Shown piece after piece: positions 1 through 7,957 of a DNA stretch of 61,062 bases. A program made the position numbers and the translations under genes. This DNA comes from DTU072 sp050309775 (lineage in GTDB: Bacteria > Bacillota > Clostridia > Christensenellales > DTU072), in assembly GCA_050309775.1 (NCBI GenBank), contig JBNRMV010000003.1, positions 1 to 61,062 on the forward strand. Direction: 5' to 3'. Each line of letters begins with the position of its first letter. Within the stretch, counting starts at the first letter, position 1. A model generated the notes under the pieces. It worked only from the letters and a program-made list of their open reading frames with translations, was not told the DNA's origin and did no database searches.

Positions 1-223
1 ATACATTATATTCTAATTTAAATCTTTATCAATAATCTTTCGGGAGTCTATTCTGCTAATTGGTATTAAAGTTATATAAATTTCCCCTTAAAAAAATTAT
101 TCACATGAAAATCATATTTCAATACTTTTTTCAAAAATCATAATTCAAAATTTATTTGCACAATATATATTCACCTTTGTTAAGACATTCCATAAAAGAA
201 TTTTCCTGTGAGAACGGTTTTTT
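1..223. other. AT-rich intergenic edge region
   Basis: This stretch lies beyond the 3' end of the cca gene. It is strongly AT-rich and holds no open reading frame with a ribosome binding site, no convincing hairpin followed by a T run and no recognisable RNA gene. It may carry the promoter of a gene outside the window, but I see no clear pair of -35 and -10 boxes. Confidence 0.5.
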
Positions 224-1561
224 CTAAAAACTCCCTTTGTTTTTTATTACATATTCAAGCTGTTTTTGACGCTCCAGCATTTCGCCGCCGAACGAAGCGG
301 CTTTCAAAAGCCTTTTCAGCGCAATGCCCCTGCTTTTTTCGGGTATGCCCAGCTGAATCAAGTCCGCGCCGCCAACTTTCAAATCTTTTATGCTTAGCGG
401 CACGCCCTCTGATTTCATTTTTTTGTAAAGTTCCGTAAGTCTTATCGCCGACACGCATTCCCCCGTCTTGACGCCGCTGGCCAAATAGTCGGCTTCTTTA
501 AGCGCCGCAAGGTCGTCAATTATGTCATGATTTTGCTGTATAAAAGCTCTCAGCGTGCTTTCCTTGGCGTCACACTTCAAATCATACATATGCAACGCCA
601 CCAGTCGAACGACAAATTCTATGTCGGCATTGCTGAATGCCAATCTGTTCATGACCTCTCGGGCAAGCTGCTGTCCTTTTATGTCATGTCCGCGCATGGA
701 ACCGTCGGGGTTTATGGAAATGGGCTTGGCAAGGTCGTGAAAAATCGCCGCCAGTCGCACCCTTTGCTGCGCATGCTCATAGGCTTTCAAGATATGGTTA
801 AAAACATCATAAATGTGATAATCCCGCCGCTGTTTGACACCCTTGCATCGCACCAACTCGGGCAAAATGAAGTCTAGCACACCTATTTTGTCAAGCAATA
901 GCAAGCCTTTCACATGAGCGTTTGGTTTGTCATATTTGCTGTCGGCGGCTATGATACGCATCAATTCATCTCTGACCCTTTCGGCGGCAATGTCTTTTAT
1001 CAGCGCGGCGTTGCTCTGCGCCGAAGCAAGGGTATCGGGGGCAATCTCCATATCCAATTCTGCCGCTTGGCGCGCCAGCCGCATAAGCCGCAGTCCGTCC
1101 TGAGAAAAAACTTCTTGCGGCTGCACAACTGTCCTGATGATGCCTTTCCTTGCGTCCGCTATACCTCCCAAAGGGTCGACATATTCGCCATTTGTTATGT
1201 CATAATATATGGCGTTCATAGTAAAGTCACGCCTTTTTGCATCGGTGGCAATGTCGTCGGTCAGTTTGCTTTCAGTGGGGGTATGCCCCCTGTCATAGCT
1301 GTCTACTCTGAAAGAAGTAAACTCGTATTTTTTGCCGTCGCCCCTTATTGACAAAGTAAAGAGTTTTCTACTGGTATGGCTTACCTTGAACGGGCTGCCC
1401 TCCAAAGCGCAAAAAACTTCCTCCGGCGATATAGCCGCCGCAAGGTCAATATCGTCTGTCGGCAAGCCCAAAATAGTGTTGCGCACTGCTCCGCCGACAA
1501 CATAAAGTGGTTTGTCAAAGTATTTTGCCAGCTTTTTTAGCGTGGCAAGCTCATTTTTCAT
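224..1561 (-). CDS. cca: CCA-adding tRNA nucleotidyltransferase with HD domain
   Basis: Adds or repairs the 3' CCA end of tRNAs using CTP and ATP in the cytoplasm. The 445-residue protein has the class II nucleotidyltransferase head: GGAVRN at residues 23-28 and the metal-binding DID at 37-39, followed by RRDFT (110-114) and RLMRLARQAAELD (158-170), the flexible-loop and template regions of the family. An HD phosphohydrolase motif, FHDLAK with H275-D276, follows; this HD half is common in bacterial members. The ATG overlaps the end of hpt by 11 bases and has GGAGGT three bases upstream, so the two genes are translationally coupled. It is the last gene of the tilS-hpt-cca unit. In Bacillus this slot after hpt is held by ftsH. 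A poly(A) polymerase of the same superfamily is less likely, given length and context. Confidence 0.93.
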   Translation of the reverse strand: MKNELATLKKLAKYFDKPLYVVGGAVRNTILGLPTDDIDLAAAISPEEVFCALEGSPFKVSHTSRKLFTLSIRGDGKKYEFTSFRVDSYDRGHTPTESKLTDDIATDAKRRDFTMNAIYYDITNGEYVDPLGGIADARKGIIRTVVQPQEVFSQDGLRLMRLARQAAELDMEIAPDTLASAQSNAALIKDIAAERVRDELMRIIAADSKYDKPNAHVKGLLLLDKIGVLDFILPELVRCKGVKQRRDYHIYDVFNHILKAYEHAQQRVRLAAIFHDLAKPISINPDGSMRGHDIKGQQLAREVMNRLAFSNADIEFVVRLVALHMYDLKCDAKESTLRAFIQQNHDIIDDLAALKEADYLASGVKTGECVSAIRLTELYKKMKSEGVPLSIKDLKVGGADLIQLGIPEKSRGIALKRLLKAASFGGEMLERQKQLEYVIKNKGSF

Positions 1562-2090
1562 AGACCTCCGGTTTCAAAACGCAGACATCGGGCAGATTGC
1601 GGTATTTTTCGTTATAATCCAGCCCATAGCCTACGACAAACTCGTTCGGAACCTCAAATCCCACATAATCCCCAGCAATATCGGCCTCTCTCCTTTCGGG
1701 CTTGTCAAGCAACGCGGCAACCTTTATGGACTTTGGGGCTCTTTGTTGCAACAACCTTTTGAGATAGCATAGGGTGTTGCCGCTGTCAATAATGTCTTCG
1801 ACTATGATTATATTCTTTCCGGCAATGGGGCCGGAGATATCCTTTAATATTCTTACCTCTCCGCTGGAAGATACACCTGCGCCATAGCTGGAAACCGCCA
1901 TAAAATCAAAATTTACTTCGGCATTTATTTTTCTCACCAAATCAGCAAAGAACAATACTGCTCCGCGCAGTATGCACACCATAAGTATAGGCTGACCTTG
2001 ATAATCTTTCGAAATAAGTTCTGCAAGCTCGTCTGTCCTCTTTTGTATTTGTTCTGCTGTAATCAACACTTTTTTGATGTCTTTGTGCAT
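1551..2090 (-). CDS. hpt: Hypoxanthine phosphoribosyltransferase
   Basis: Purine salvage enzyme that converts hypoxanthine (and usually guanine) plus PRPP to IMP or GMP. The 179-residue length is normal for the family. The PRPP-binding signature is visible as IIIVEDIIDSGNTL around residues 95-108, and the flexible-loop residues (SSYGAG) and the late DYVGFEVPNEFVVGYGLDY segment are in the expected order. The ATG has AAAGGAG seven bases upstream. It starts three bases after the tilS stop and overlaps cca, so the three genes are co-transcribed. The tilS-hpt neighbourhood is an ancient Bacillota arrangement. Confidence 0.95.
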   Translation of the reverse strand: MHKDIKKVLITAEQIQKRTDELAELISKDYQGQPILMVCILRGAVLFFADLVRKINAEVNFDFMAVSSYGAGVSSSGEVRILKDISGPIAGKNIIIVEDIIDSGNTLCYLKRLLQQRAPKSIKVAALLDKPERREADIAGDYVGFEVPNEFVVGYGLDYNEKYRNLPDVCVLKPEVYEK

Positions 2091-2093
2091 AAG

Positions 2094-3359
2094 TTACTCC
2101 TTTTTTATTTTTGTTATTTCTTTTGTTTGTTTGTCAATTTTTATTCTGTCGCCTATCTCAATGCCGCATACCGCCAGCACCTCGCTGCCCTCGGCTATGA
2201 CAAGCAACCTATCCCTTTCATAAGCTGGAAGTTTTATGTCCGTCAAAAAATCATTGAGCTTTTTTGTTCTGCCGCCACACCGCTTGAAAATGTCGCCGTC
2301 TTGCCTTGTTCTGATAACAGCGCCTTTGGGTAACTTCTGAGCGTCAAATGTTGTTCCTTTCTCAATACTTTGGACTTTTTCAAAACTAATGCAATATCCG
2401 CCGAAAACATATGCGCCGTCTATATTCAGGTCTTGGCAAAAACTCTCTTTGTGTGAATCTCTGCGGAAAACCAGTCTGTCATACTCTCTGACCGCCACTA
2501 TACCAAAGGGCAAATTGATGAAAGAATTGTTGTCTTTTTCGCAAAGACTGACAATATATTCCAAATGACGGCTCTCTATGTCCTGCTCTGCGCCCATACT
2601 GACAAGCAATTCGTTTATGCTATATTTTTTTATCAGGCTATGCGCTTGGCTAAGCTTGGCTATTTCCAGATACCACGCCTCGCCGTCTGTCTTTATGTCC
2701 AAAAGCTGAGTACGCAAAAAATCTTGAGTTTCGGCGGCATTGTCGGCAAGTCTTGAAAAACTGCTTTCTATGTTGTCAAACTTTTTTTCCAATACAGGGA
2801 AAACTTCGTTGCGCAAAAAATTCCTTGTATAATCGTTTTCAGCATTTGTGCTGTCATGAATGTACGCAATGGCATTTTTTTCCGCATATTCTTCAATTTG
2901 GCGGCGTGAAAACTTTATTAACGGGTGAATATAGCCTTCTCTGTCAACAATACCCCTCAGACCTCTTATGCCCGTGCCTCTGAGTATGCGCATGAGTATG
3001 GTTTCGGCATTGTCGTTGGCATGGTGCGCAAGCGCTATGTGGTCGGCTTTTTTTTGTTTCAGCAATTCGTCAAATATCTCATACCGCAAACGGCGCGCCG
3101 TCAGCTCTATGGATTGTTTTGTTCTTTTGCTTTCCGCCGGGGTGTCAACGGCAAAGCAAAGCAGCTCAATGCCTTTTTGCGCACAAAAGTCAGCGACAAA
3201 CCTGCTGTCGTTTTTTGATTCGGCGCCTCTTATGCCGTGTTCGATATTTATGGCAAAAACATCGGCGCCGCCGGATTGCAGTAAGCTGAGCAATACCATT
3301 GAGTCCGCTCCGCCCGACACTCCGACGCCGATTTTTCCCTTCGGAAAATTTATAATCAT
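2094..3359 (-). CDS. tilS: tRNA(Ile)-lysidine synthase
   Basis: Converts cytidine 34 of the CAU-anticodon tRNA-Ile2 to lysidine, using ATP and lysine, so that the tRNA reads AUA and is charged with Ile instead of Met. The N-type PP-loop GVSGGADSMVLL lies at the very N terminus (about residues 12-23). The central part has the family signature ALAHHANDNAETILMRILRGTG, and the C-terminal TilS_C domain is present (IRTRQDGDIFKRCGGRTKKLNDFL, cited here only as a pattern around residues 345-370). Length, 421 residues, is typical. No Shine-Dalgarno sequence precedes the ATG; instead a TATAAT box ends six bases before it, so the message from that promoter would be leaderless. The gene lies directly downstream of spoIIE, as in Bacillus. 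Confidence 0.94.
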   Translation of the reverse strand: MIINFPKGKIGVGVSGGADSMVLLSLLQSGGADVFAINIEHGIRGAESKNDSRFVADFCAQKGIELLCFAVDTPAESKRTKQSIELTARRLRYEIFDELLKQKKADHIALAHHANDNAETILMRILRGTGIRGLRGIVDREGYIHPLIKFSRRQIEEYAEKNAIAYIHDSTNAENDYTRNFLRNEVFPVLEKKFDNIESSFSRLADNAAETQDFLRTQLLDIKTDGEAWYLEIAKLSQAHSLIKKYSINELLVSMGAEQDIESRHLEYIVSLCEKDNNSFINLPFGIVAVREYDRLVFRRDSHKESFCQDLNIDGAYVFGGYCISFEKVQSIEKGTTFDAQKLPKGAVIRTRQDGDIFKRCGGRTKKLNDFLTDIKLPAYERDRLLVIAEGSEVLAVCGIEIGDRIKIDKQTKEITKIKKE

Positions 3360-3365
3360 ATTGAT

Positions 3366-3395
3366 ATTATAAACCCAAAGTCAAGGGTATATCAA
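3366..3395 (-). promoter_or_regulatory. Predicted sigma-A promoter for tilS-hpt-cca (leaderless start)
   Basis: On the minus strand TTGATA (3390-3395) is followed after 18 bases by TATAAT (3366-3371). Transcription would begin about seven bases downstream, which is the A of the tilS ATG at 3359. This fits the absence of any ribosome binding site before tilS. Confidence 0.6.
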
Positions 3396-3430
3396 GGATA
3401 AAACGCTATAAACAGTCAATTGCCGCAGGC

Positions 3431-5677
3431 TTAGGTTTTTATTATGCGCGCTGCAATGCACGACATATCGTCCGGCGGTTGGTCGCCGCACATTCTTTCG
3501 GCATTGTTGACAATGAGTTCAGCAAAAACCTGAGGGTTGACGGTGTCTGAAGTCAAAAGTATTTCTTTTATCATATCCACGCCTAAAAAATCAACTATGC
3601 CGTCAGATACCAGCACAATTATGTCGCCGTCCGATACTTTGCGCTGCTCTACTATGGGGTAAACATCTTCGACAATACCAAGCGGCAAGCTGCCGCATTG
3701 TATGACCTCTACGCTGTTATTTGACAATATAAAACTTTCTCTGCCGCCTTGTTTTATAAAATCGGCAAAACCGTTTGAAACATCGATTACTACGATATCC
3801 AAAGCGTTGAACTCCTCCTCTTCGCGTAGTCCCAATAGCCGCCCGACGCAAGACAATACGGTGTTATGGTCAAATCCGGCTTTATAAAAACTTTCAATCA
3901 TGAGTATGGCATTCATAGAAGCGTCATAAGCCCTTTGTCCGCTGCCCATGCCGTCGGACAAAATAAGCATAATCTTGTCCTCCGATATGCGTTCGGCCTT
4001 TCTGCTGTCGCCGCATTGACCGTCCTTTGCCAGCGCCATATCTCCATATACGACATCGAAAGCCGGCGCCACAATATAATGCAAAATGACATTGCCTTTT
4101 ATGCTGTTTTCTCTTGAATGCTCCTGCATTTTCTGCCTCATCATTTCCGACAATATTTCGCCTATTTCCGCGCGGTTGGCATCGCCCTCTTTGACATTCA
4201 ATGTTATTCTGTCAATGCGCTTGTTTCTGCCGAACACAATAATGTCGTCGGCAAGAATATTTATGCGGCAAAGCTCTTCAAATATTGCTTTCTCCAGCAA
4301 AGTATCATAGCTGACGCATATTCTCATATCCTCTCCCAGCTTTTCAAGAATAAGCCCCACGCCTGCCATTTGGGATATAATCATTTCCCTGCCCTGTTCA
4401 ATGGATTGCTCAACCTGCTGCCTTTTTTTGTATCTTGTCACCGTTTCATTTGTCGAAGTGATAAGATTGTTTATCCTTTTGCACTGACTTGTCAGCACCG
4501 GAGGAGTGTCCAACAGCGTGGCTTTGCCCCCTTCCATGGCCGCCAATACCAAGCCCGATACGGCATATGAGGTGTCGCCCATTTTTTCACGGCAAACGGC
4601 GCTGTAAGGACATTGATAACAGCATTTGTTACAAACCTCACGGGTTATGAGTTTTTCGTCATAGCTTGTTTTTTTGCGATGCAAATCTGCTTTCAGAATA
4701 TCCTGAATGTCATAAAATATTTGCGACAGCCTGTTAAGCCTTTTTGCTACATCTCCACGATCACGGTTGAGCAAAGTTCTGGTAGAAAAACCTGCCATGT
4801 TTGTTGATTCGATTTTCTTTATTTTACGTATAAGCGAGGGCGGCACAAGCATCGCAAGAGCGCCGCCGACAACAAATGGCAAGACTGTCATAAGCGCCAC
4901 GCCGCCGCCTAAAAAATAATTTATTCCAAAAAAAGCCAGTATGACTGCCGAAGCCGTTATGTATATGTTGTTTCTTTTGAAAGCCAACGCCACCAAAGCA
5001 AGGCACACCAGCATTGCTAACGCATAAAATGACTGCGTGGCTATGGCTGAACTTATTCCGAACAATGCCGCCGCTATAAGCGTCAGCGGATAAAGAGTTT
5101 GTTTGCACAAAATTATGGCAAAGACGGCAACGGTAAAAATTATGGAATAGCCAAACGGCTCAAAGAAACTTATGGCGGTGAAAAGCGCTATAAGGAACAA
5201 ATATAACGACAGCCTTTCTTCATGGCGCAGTTTATATTTCAGCCCCCTTGTCAACAGCGGATGCAAAAATGTCGCGCAACAAAATAAGAAAGCCTCCGCG
5301 CCCAAAATTGTTATGACGGTGTTGGTTATTTGATATATGTCTGCGGTATACATAATGAGCAGCGGTATACAGCTTAAAAAAGTATAAATGCTCAAAAACA
5401 ACATTGTAGTTTTCTTTTTTAACTTATAATGCAAAAAATAAGCGGCCAGCGTGACAATGCATGGCGCAAAGGCAAAAATAAGGTTTATTACCGTCGGTTG
5501 GACAATCATGGAAGCTGCGGCAAAAAGCGGACAAATAATCAGAATGTTTTGCCTGCAATACAGCAGCGCCATAAAAAATCCCAGCGCAAACGGCCGTATG
5601 CCCATGTTTTTTTCCACAAAAAACAACATGAGAAAAATGACAAAATATGAGGTATAATAAAAAGGTTTTTTATTCAT
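3431..5677 (-). CDS. spoIIE: Stage II sporulation protein E, membrane PP2C phosphatase
   Basis: In spore formers SpoIIE sits at the asymmetric septum and dephosphorylates SpoIIAA, which releases sigma-F in the forespore. The protein has about ten hydrophobic segments over the first 290 residues, a cysteine cluster (CNKCCYQCPYSAVC, about residues 345-358), a regulatory region, and a C-terminal PP2C domain with SDGMGSG (about residue 575), VSDGIVD and DDMSC. These are the metal-binding aspartates and the order expected for SpoIIE. I chose the ATG at 5677, which has GGTGG just upstream. A TTG twelve bases further upstream is in frame, but it falls in the T run of the preceding terminator and lacks a ribosome binding site. 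Its presence next to tilS and hpt repeats the Bacillus gene order and indicates a sporulating lineage. Confidence 0.93.
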   Translation of the reverse strand: MNKKPFYYTSYFVIFLMLFFVEKNMGIRPFALGFFMALLYCRQNILIICPLFAAASMIVQPTVINLIFAFAPCIVTLAAYFLHYKLKKKTTMLFLSIYTFLSCIPLLIMYTADIYQITNTVITILGAEAFLFCCATFLHPLLTRGLKYKLRHEERLSLYLFLIALFTAISFFEPFGYSIIFTVAVFAIILCKQTLYPLTLIAAALFGISSAIATQSFYALAMLVCLALVALAFKRNNIYITASAVILAFFGINYFLGGGVALMTVLPFVVGGALAMLVPPSLIRKIKKIESTNMAGFSTRTLLNRDRGDVAKRLNRLSQIFYDIQDILKADLHRKKTSYDEKLITREVCNKCCYQCPYSAVCREKMGDTSYAVSGLVLAAMEGGKATLLDTPPVLTSQCKRINNLITSTNETVTRYKKRQQVEQSIEQGREMIISQMAGVGLILEKLGEDMRICVSYDTLLEKAIFEELCRINILADDIIVFGRNKRIDRITLNVKEGDANRAEIGEILSEMMRQKMQEHSRENSIKGNVILHYIVAPAFDVVYGDMALAKDGQCGDSRKAERISEDKIMLILSDGMGSGQRAYDASMNAILMIESFYKAGFDHNTVLSCVGRLLGLREEEEFNALDIVVIDVSNGFADFIKQGGRESFILSNNSVEVIQCGSLPLGIVEDVYPIVEQRKVSDGDIIVLVSDGIVDFLGVDMIKEILLTSDTVNPQVFAELIVNNAERMCGDQPPDDMSCIAARIIKT

Positions 5678-5687
5678 CTTCCACCAC

Positions 5688-5724
5688 AAAAAAAGCTCTG
5701 CATTTACATAAGTGTAGAGCTTTT
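5688..5724 (-). terminator. Rho-independent terminator of the M6 protease-lepB operon
   Basis: An AAAAGCTCT / AGAGCTTTT stem with a 16-base loop is followed on the minus strand by a run of seven T. It lies directly after lepB and before spoIIE, so it separates the two transcription units. Confidence 0.8.
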
Positions 5725-5764
5725 ATGATGAAAATCTATGACTAATTTTGGAGAAATAAGGCTT

Positions 5765-6301
5765 TTATACGCTTATTGCAAGGAAGTCTATGTCAAGTCC
5801 ATTATATCGCATAATGACCTTGCCTTCAATCACCGACACATCTTCAAGAACTTCGCCCGAATGACTGTCCTGCGACCAGTTTCGGTTGTCGCCGAGGAAA
5901 AACATTTTGTTCTTTGGTACGACCAACTCTATTTCATAATACGACCTGCTCATAGGTTCTTTTATATAATCCTCATCAAGCAGCGTGCCGTTGCGATAAA
6001 TCTGATAAATCTCTTGCTCGTTGTTGTACCTTATTTCTATTCTGTCCCCCTCAAGACCAATAACTCTTTTAATCAAAGTCTTGTTGAAAGTTTCGGAGTG
6101 AAAAACAATGACATCGCCGTGCTTTATTTTTTTTGTGCGGTAGACCAAAACTTTGTCCTCATTATGCACATTGGGCTCCATTGAGGAACCCTCTATGGGG
6201 AAGACCACCAATTTATACCTGCTGATATAAAACGCCGTCGCCATGCAGGCTATGCATATGATTACGACAAATATAACAAATCCTCTTGCCCCTTTTTCCA
6301 T
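5765..6301 (-). CDS. lepB: Signal peptidase I
   Basis: Membrane serine protease that removes signal peptides from exported proteins. One N-terminal transmembrane segment (residues 7-28) is followed by the catalytic Ser40 in GSSMEP, the general base Lys78 in LIKRVIG and the late box GDNRNWSQDS. The Ser-Lys dyad and all boxes are intact. At 178 residues it is the usual size for a Gram-positive enzyme. AGGAGT lies four bases before the ATG. It is the last gene of an operon that begins with a large secreted protease; seven bases separate it from the upstream gene. Its placement with exported proteins may be functional, though lepB genes often travel freely. Confidence 0.93.
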   Translation of the reverse strand: MEKGARGFVIFVVIICIACMATAFYISRYKLVVFPIEGSSMEPNVHNEDKVLVYRTKKIKHGDVIVFHSETFNKTLIKRVIGLEGDRIEIRYNNEQEIYQIYRNGTLLDEDYIKEPMSRSYYEIELVVPKNKMFFLGDNRNWSQDSHSGEVLEDVSVIEGKVIMRYNGLDIDFLAISV

Positions 6302-6308
6302 TTTACTC

Positions 6309-7955
6309 CTAAATAAAAATAATCTTTCCTATGATAATATCCTCTCCGGAAATTTTTATGGCTTTTACTTTTTCCCAATCTTCCAGCGCCATCATCTTGC
6401 TGTTTTTGAACTCATTTGCAGAAAACTTCTGACTGACAAATGCGCCTCCGGAGGCTTTTAACAGACTTTCTGTCGTGTATTCGTCGACGGTGTCGCCGAA
6501 CTTAACCAACAACTTTATGCCCAATGTCACTTCCTTTGACGAATAAGCGTCAATCTGAAGTATCCTGCCGTTGTTGTAGGCTGCCACTCTGCCTATTTCA
6601 TAGTTTACCAGCACACCGGAACTGCTTGCAACTCCTTTTAGTCCCAACGGCGTGCGCTGCTCATTCAAGCCGGTTTCTAAAAATATTTCTTTTTCGCTTT
6701 CTTCAACAAATCCGCCTGCGCCTGCCGCGCCCTCATATACTATTCGGCTGAGGTTGTCGGCGGTTTTTTTCAACTGCAGTTCATCAAGTTCTATATAATC
6801 CTCAAAAGATGACATAGAAAACCCGTCTTTGTAGGTTATCTGACAAAATGCAAATATCGGTCCGCTGTCGTTTACGGTGTCCAACTTGACTAAATATTGA
6901 TTTTTGCTTACGGCTTCGCATTTTTGTTCATACCAGTTGCGTATCAGATGGTCGTACTCGCCATAGGAATAATAAGCAGTAACTTCCTTTATGTGGCGGC
7001 TGCCGTCGCCTATTATGTCCAAATATAAATTCTCTTCGCTGGCTCTTATGTCAATTTTGGGTCTTTCGGGTATGTCATTCTTGTTGAAAATGTCCTCAAT
7101 CCACATCGTCAAAGACTGGTAGGATTGCGCCCGAATGGTCTCGCCGCCCCTTGGCGTAATGCTGATACGGGCTTGGTTTTCCTTAAACAACCCCAGCAAA
7201 TTTGACAGCCGGTCTATGTCCGCCCTCTTGCTGTTTGAGCAAATTGCCACAAATACCGGCGCGTCAATATGTTTGGCGTATGCCACTGACGCCACACCCG
7301 TCAACCAACAAAGCAGCCGTTGGTCAATCTGCAACTCTTGCTTATTGCCATACTTGTTGAGGTTCTTGTATTCTCTGTATCCTGCGCCGTTTATGAGCGC
7401 CAGTCCGCAGATGCGTTTGTCCATACCCGCCACCTGCATAGCCACTTCGGTACCGCCACCGATACCCATCAGTAATATTTCGTTGCCCACAAGAATGTCT
7501 TTTATATAAGTGATTGTACGCCGCACAATGACGGAATAAAGATACTGGCATGTGTCCTTTGCCGTAGGGCTGACCGCCGTCAAATGCTCTCCTGCCTTCT
7601 CAATGTCGCCGTATGCCAGCGATTCGGGAAACACCGTTTTGTGTTTTTCGCCTATGGCGCTGAAATCAGGTACCACAACGGTATACCCCCGTCTTGCAAG
7701 GTCGGCAACAACTTCTGCCTGCACACTTTTTTTATAATTCTGCGCAATCAGGATATATCTGTCTGAAGGCTCAACCTTTGTGACCTTGCACACGGCAATG
7801 ACATCTCCGTCGGCGGCAGAAAGCGCATTGAACGACACATAGCTGACGGAAAGTCCGTCTTCTTGGTATTCTTCAAGAACTTGGTGATTCAAGTCTTGTT
7901 GGCTGTCGTTAAAGTCCTGCCATACCTGGGAGGGCGTCAGTAATTTGTATTCCAT
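6309..7955 (-). CDS. Alpha/beta-hydrolase-like protein without nucleophile, unknown function
   Basis: A 548-residue protein without signal peptide. Residues 55-250 have the look of an alpha/beta-hydrolase core (RYILIAQNYKKS, then GYTVVVPDFSA, then a helix and ILLMGIGGGTEVAMQVAG). The segment at the nucleophile elbow, where family members have G-x-S-x-G, reads GIGGG (residues 164-168), so the catalytic serine is replaced by glycine. The C-terminal 250 residues are beta-rich, with a lysine- and tyrosine-containing sandwich-like region, and I do not recognise them. It resembles acetyl xylan esterase-like or dienelactone hydrolase-like folds by pattern only. It sits between the Ca2+ ATPase (two bases upstream) and lepB (seven bases downstream) in one operon. 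It may be a non-catalytic binding protein; function unknown. Confidence 0.6.
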   Translation of the reverse strand: MEYKLLTPSQVWQDFNDSQQDLNHQVLEEYQEDGLSVSYVSFNALSAADGDVIAVCKVTKVEPSDRYILIAQNYKKSVQAEVVADLARRGYTVVVPDFSAIGEKHKTVFPESLAYGDIEKAGEHLTAVSPTAKDTCQYLYSVIVRRTITYIKDILVGNEILLMGIGGGTEVAMQVAGMDKRICGLALINGAGYREYKNLNKYGNKQELQIDQRLLCWLTGVASVAYAKHIDAPVFVAICSNSKRADIDRLSNLLGLFKENQARISITPRGGETIRAQSYQSLTMWIEDIFNKNDIPERPKIDIRASEENLYLDIIGDGSRHIKEVTAYYSYGEYDHLIRNWYEQKCEAVSKNQYLVKLDTVNDSGPIFAFCQITYKDGFSMSSFEDYIELDELQLKKTADNLSRIVYEGAAGAGGFVEESEKEIFLETGLNEQRTPLGLKGVASSSGVLVNYEIGRVAAYNNGRILQIDAYSSKEVTLGIKLLVKFGDTVDEYTTESLLKASGGAFVSQKFSANEFKNSKMMALEDWEKVKAIKISGEDIIIGKIIFI

Positions 7956-7957
7956 GG

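Noticed and set aside
5687..5689. TTG as the start of spoIIE
   Set aside because: It lies in the T run of the upstream terminator without a ribosome binding site; the ATG at 5677 is better placed.
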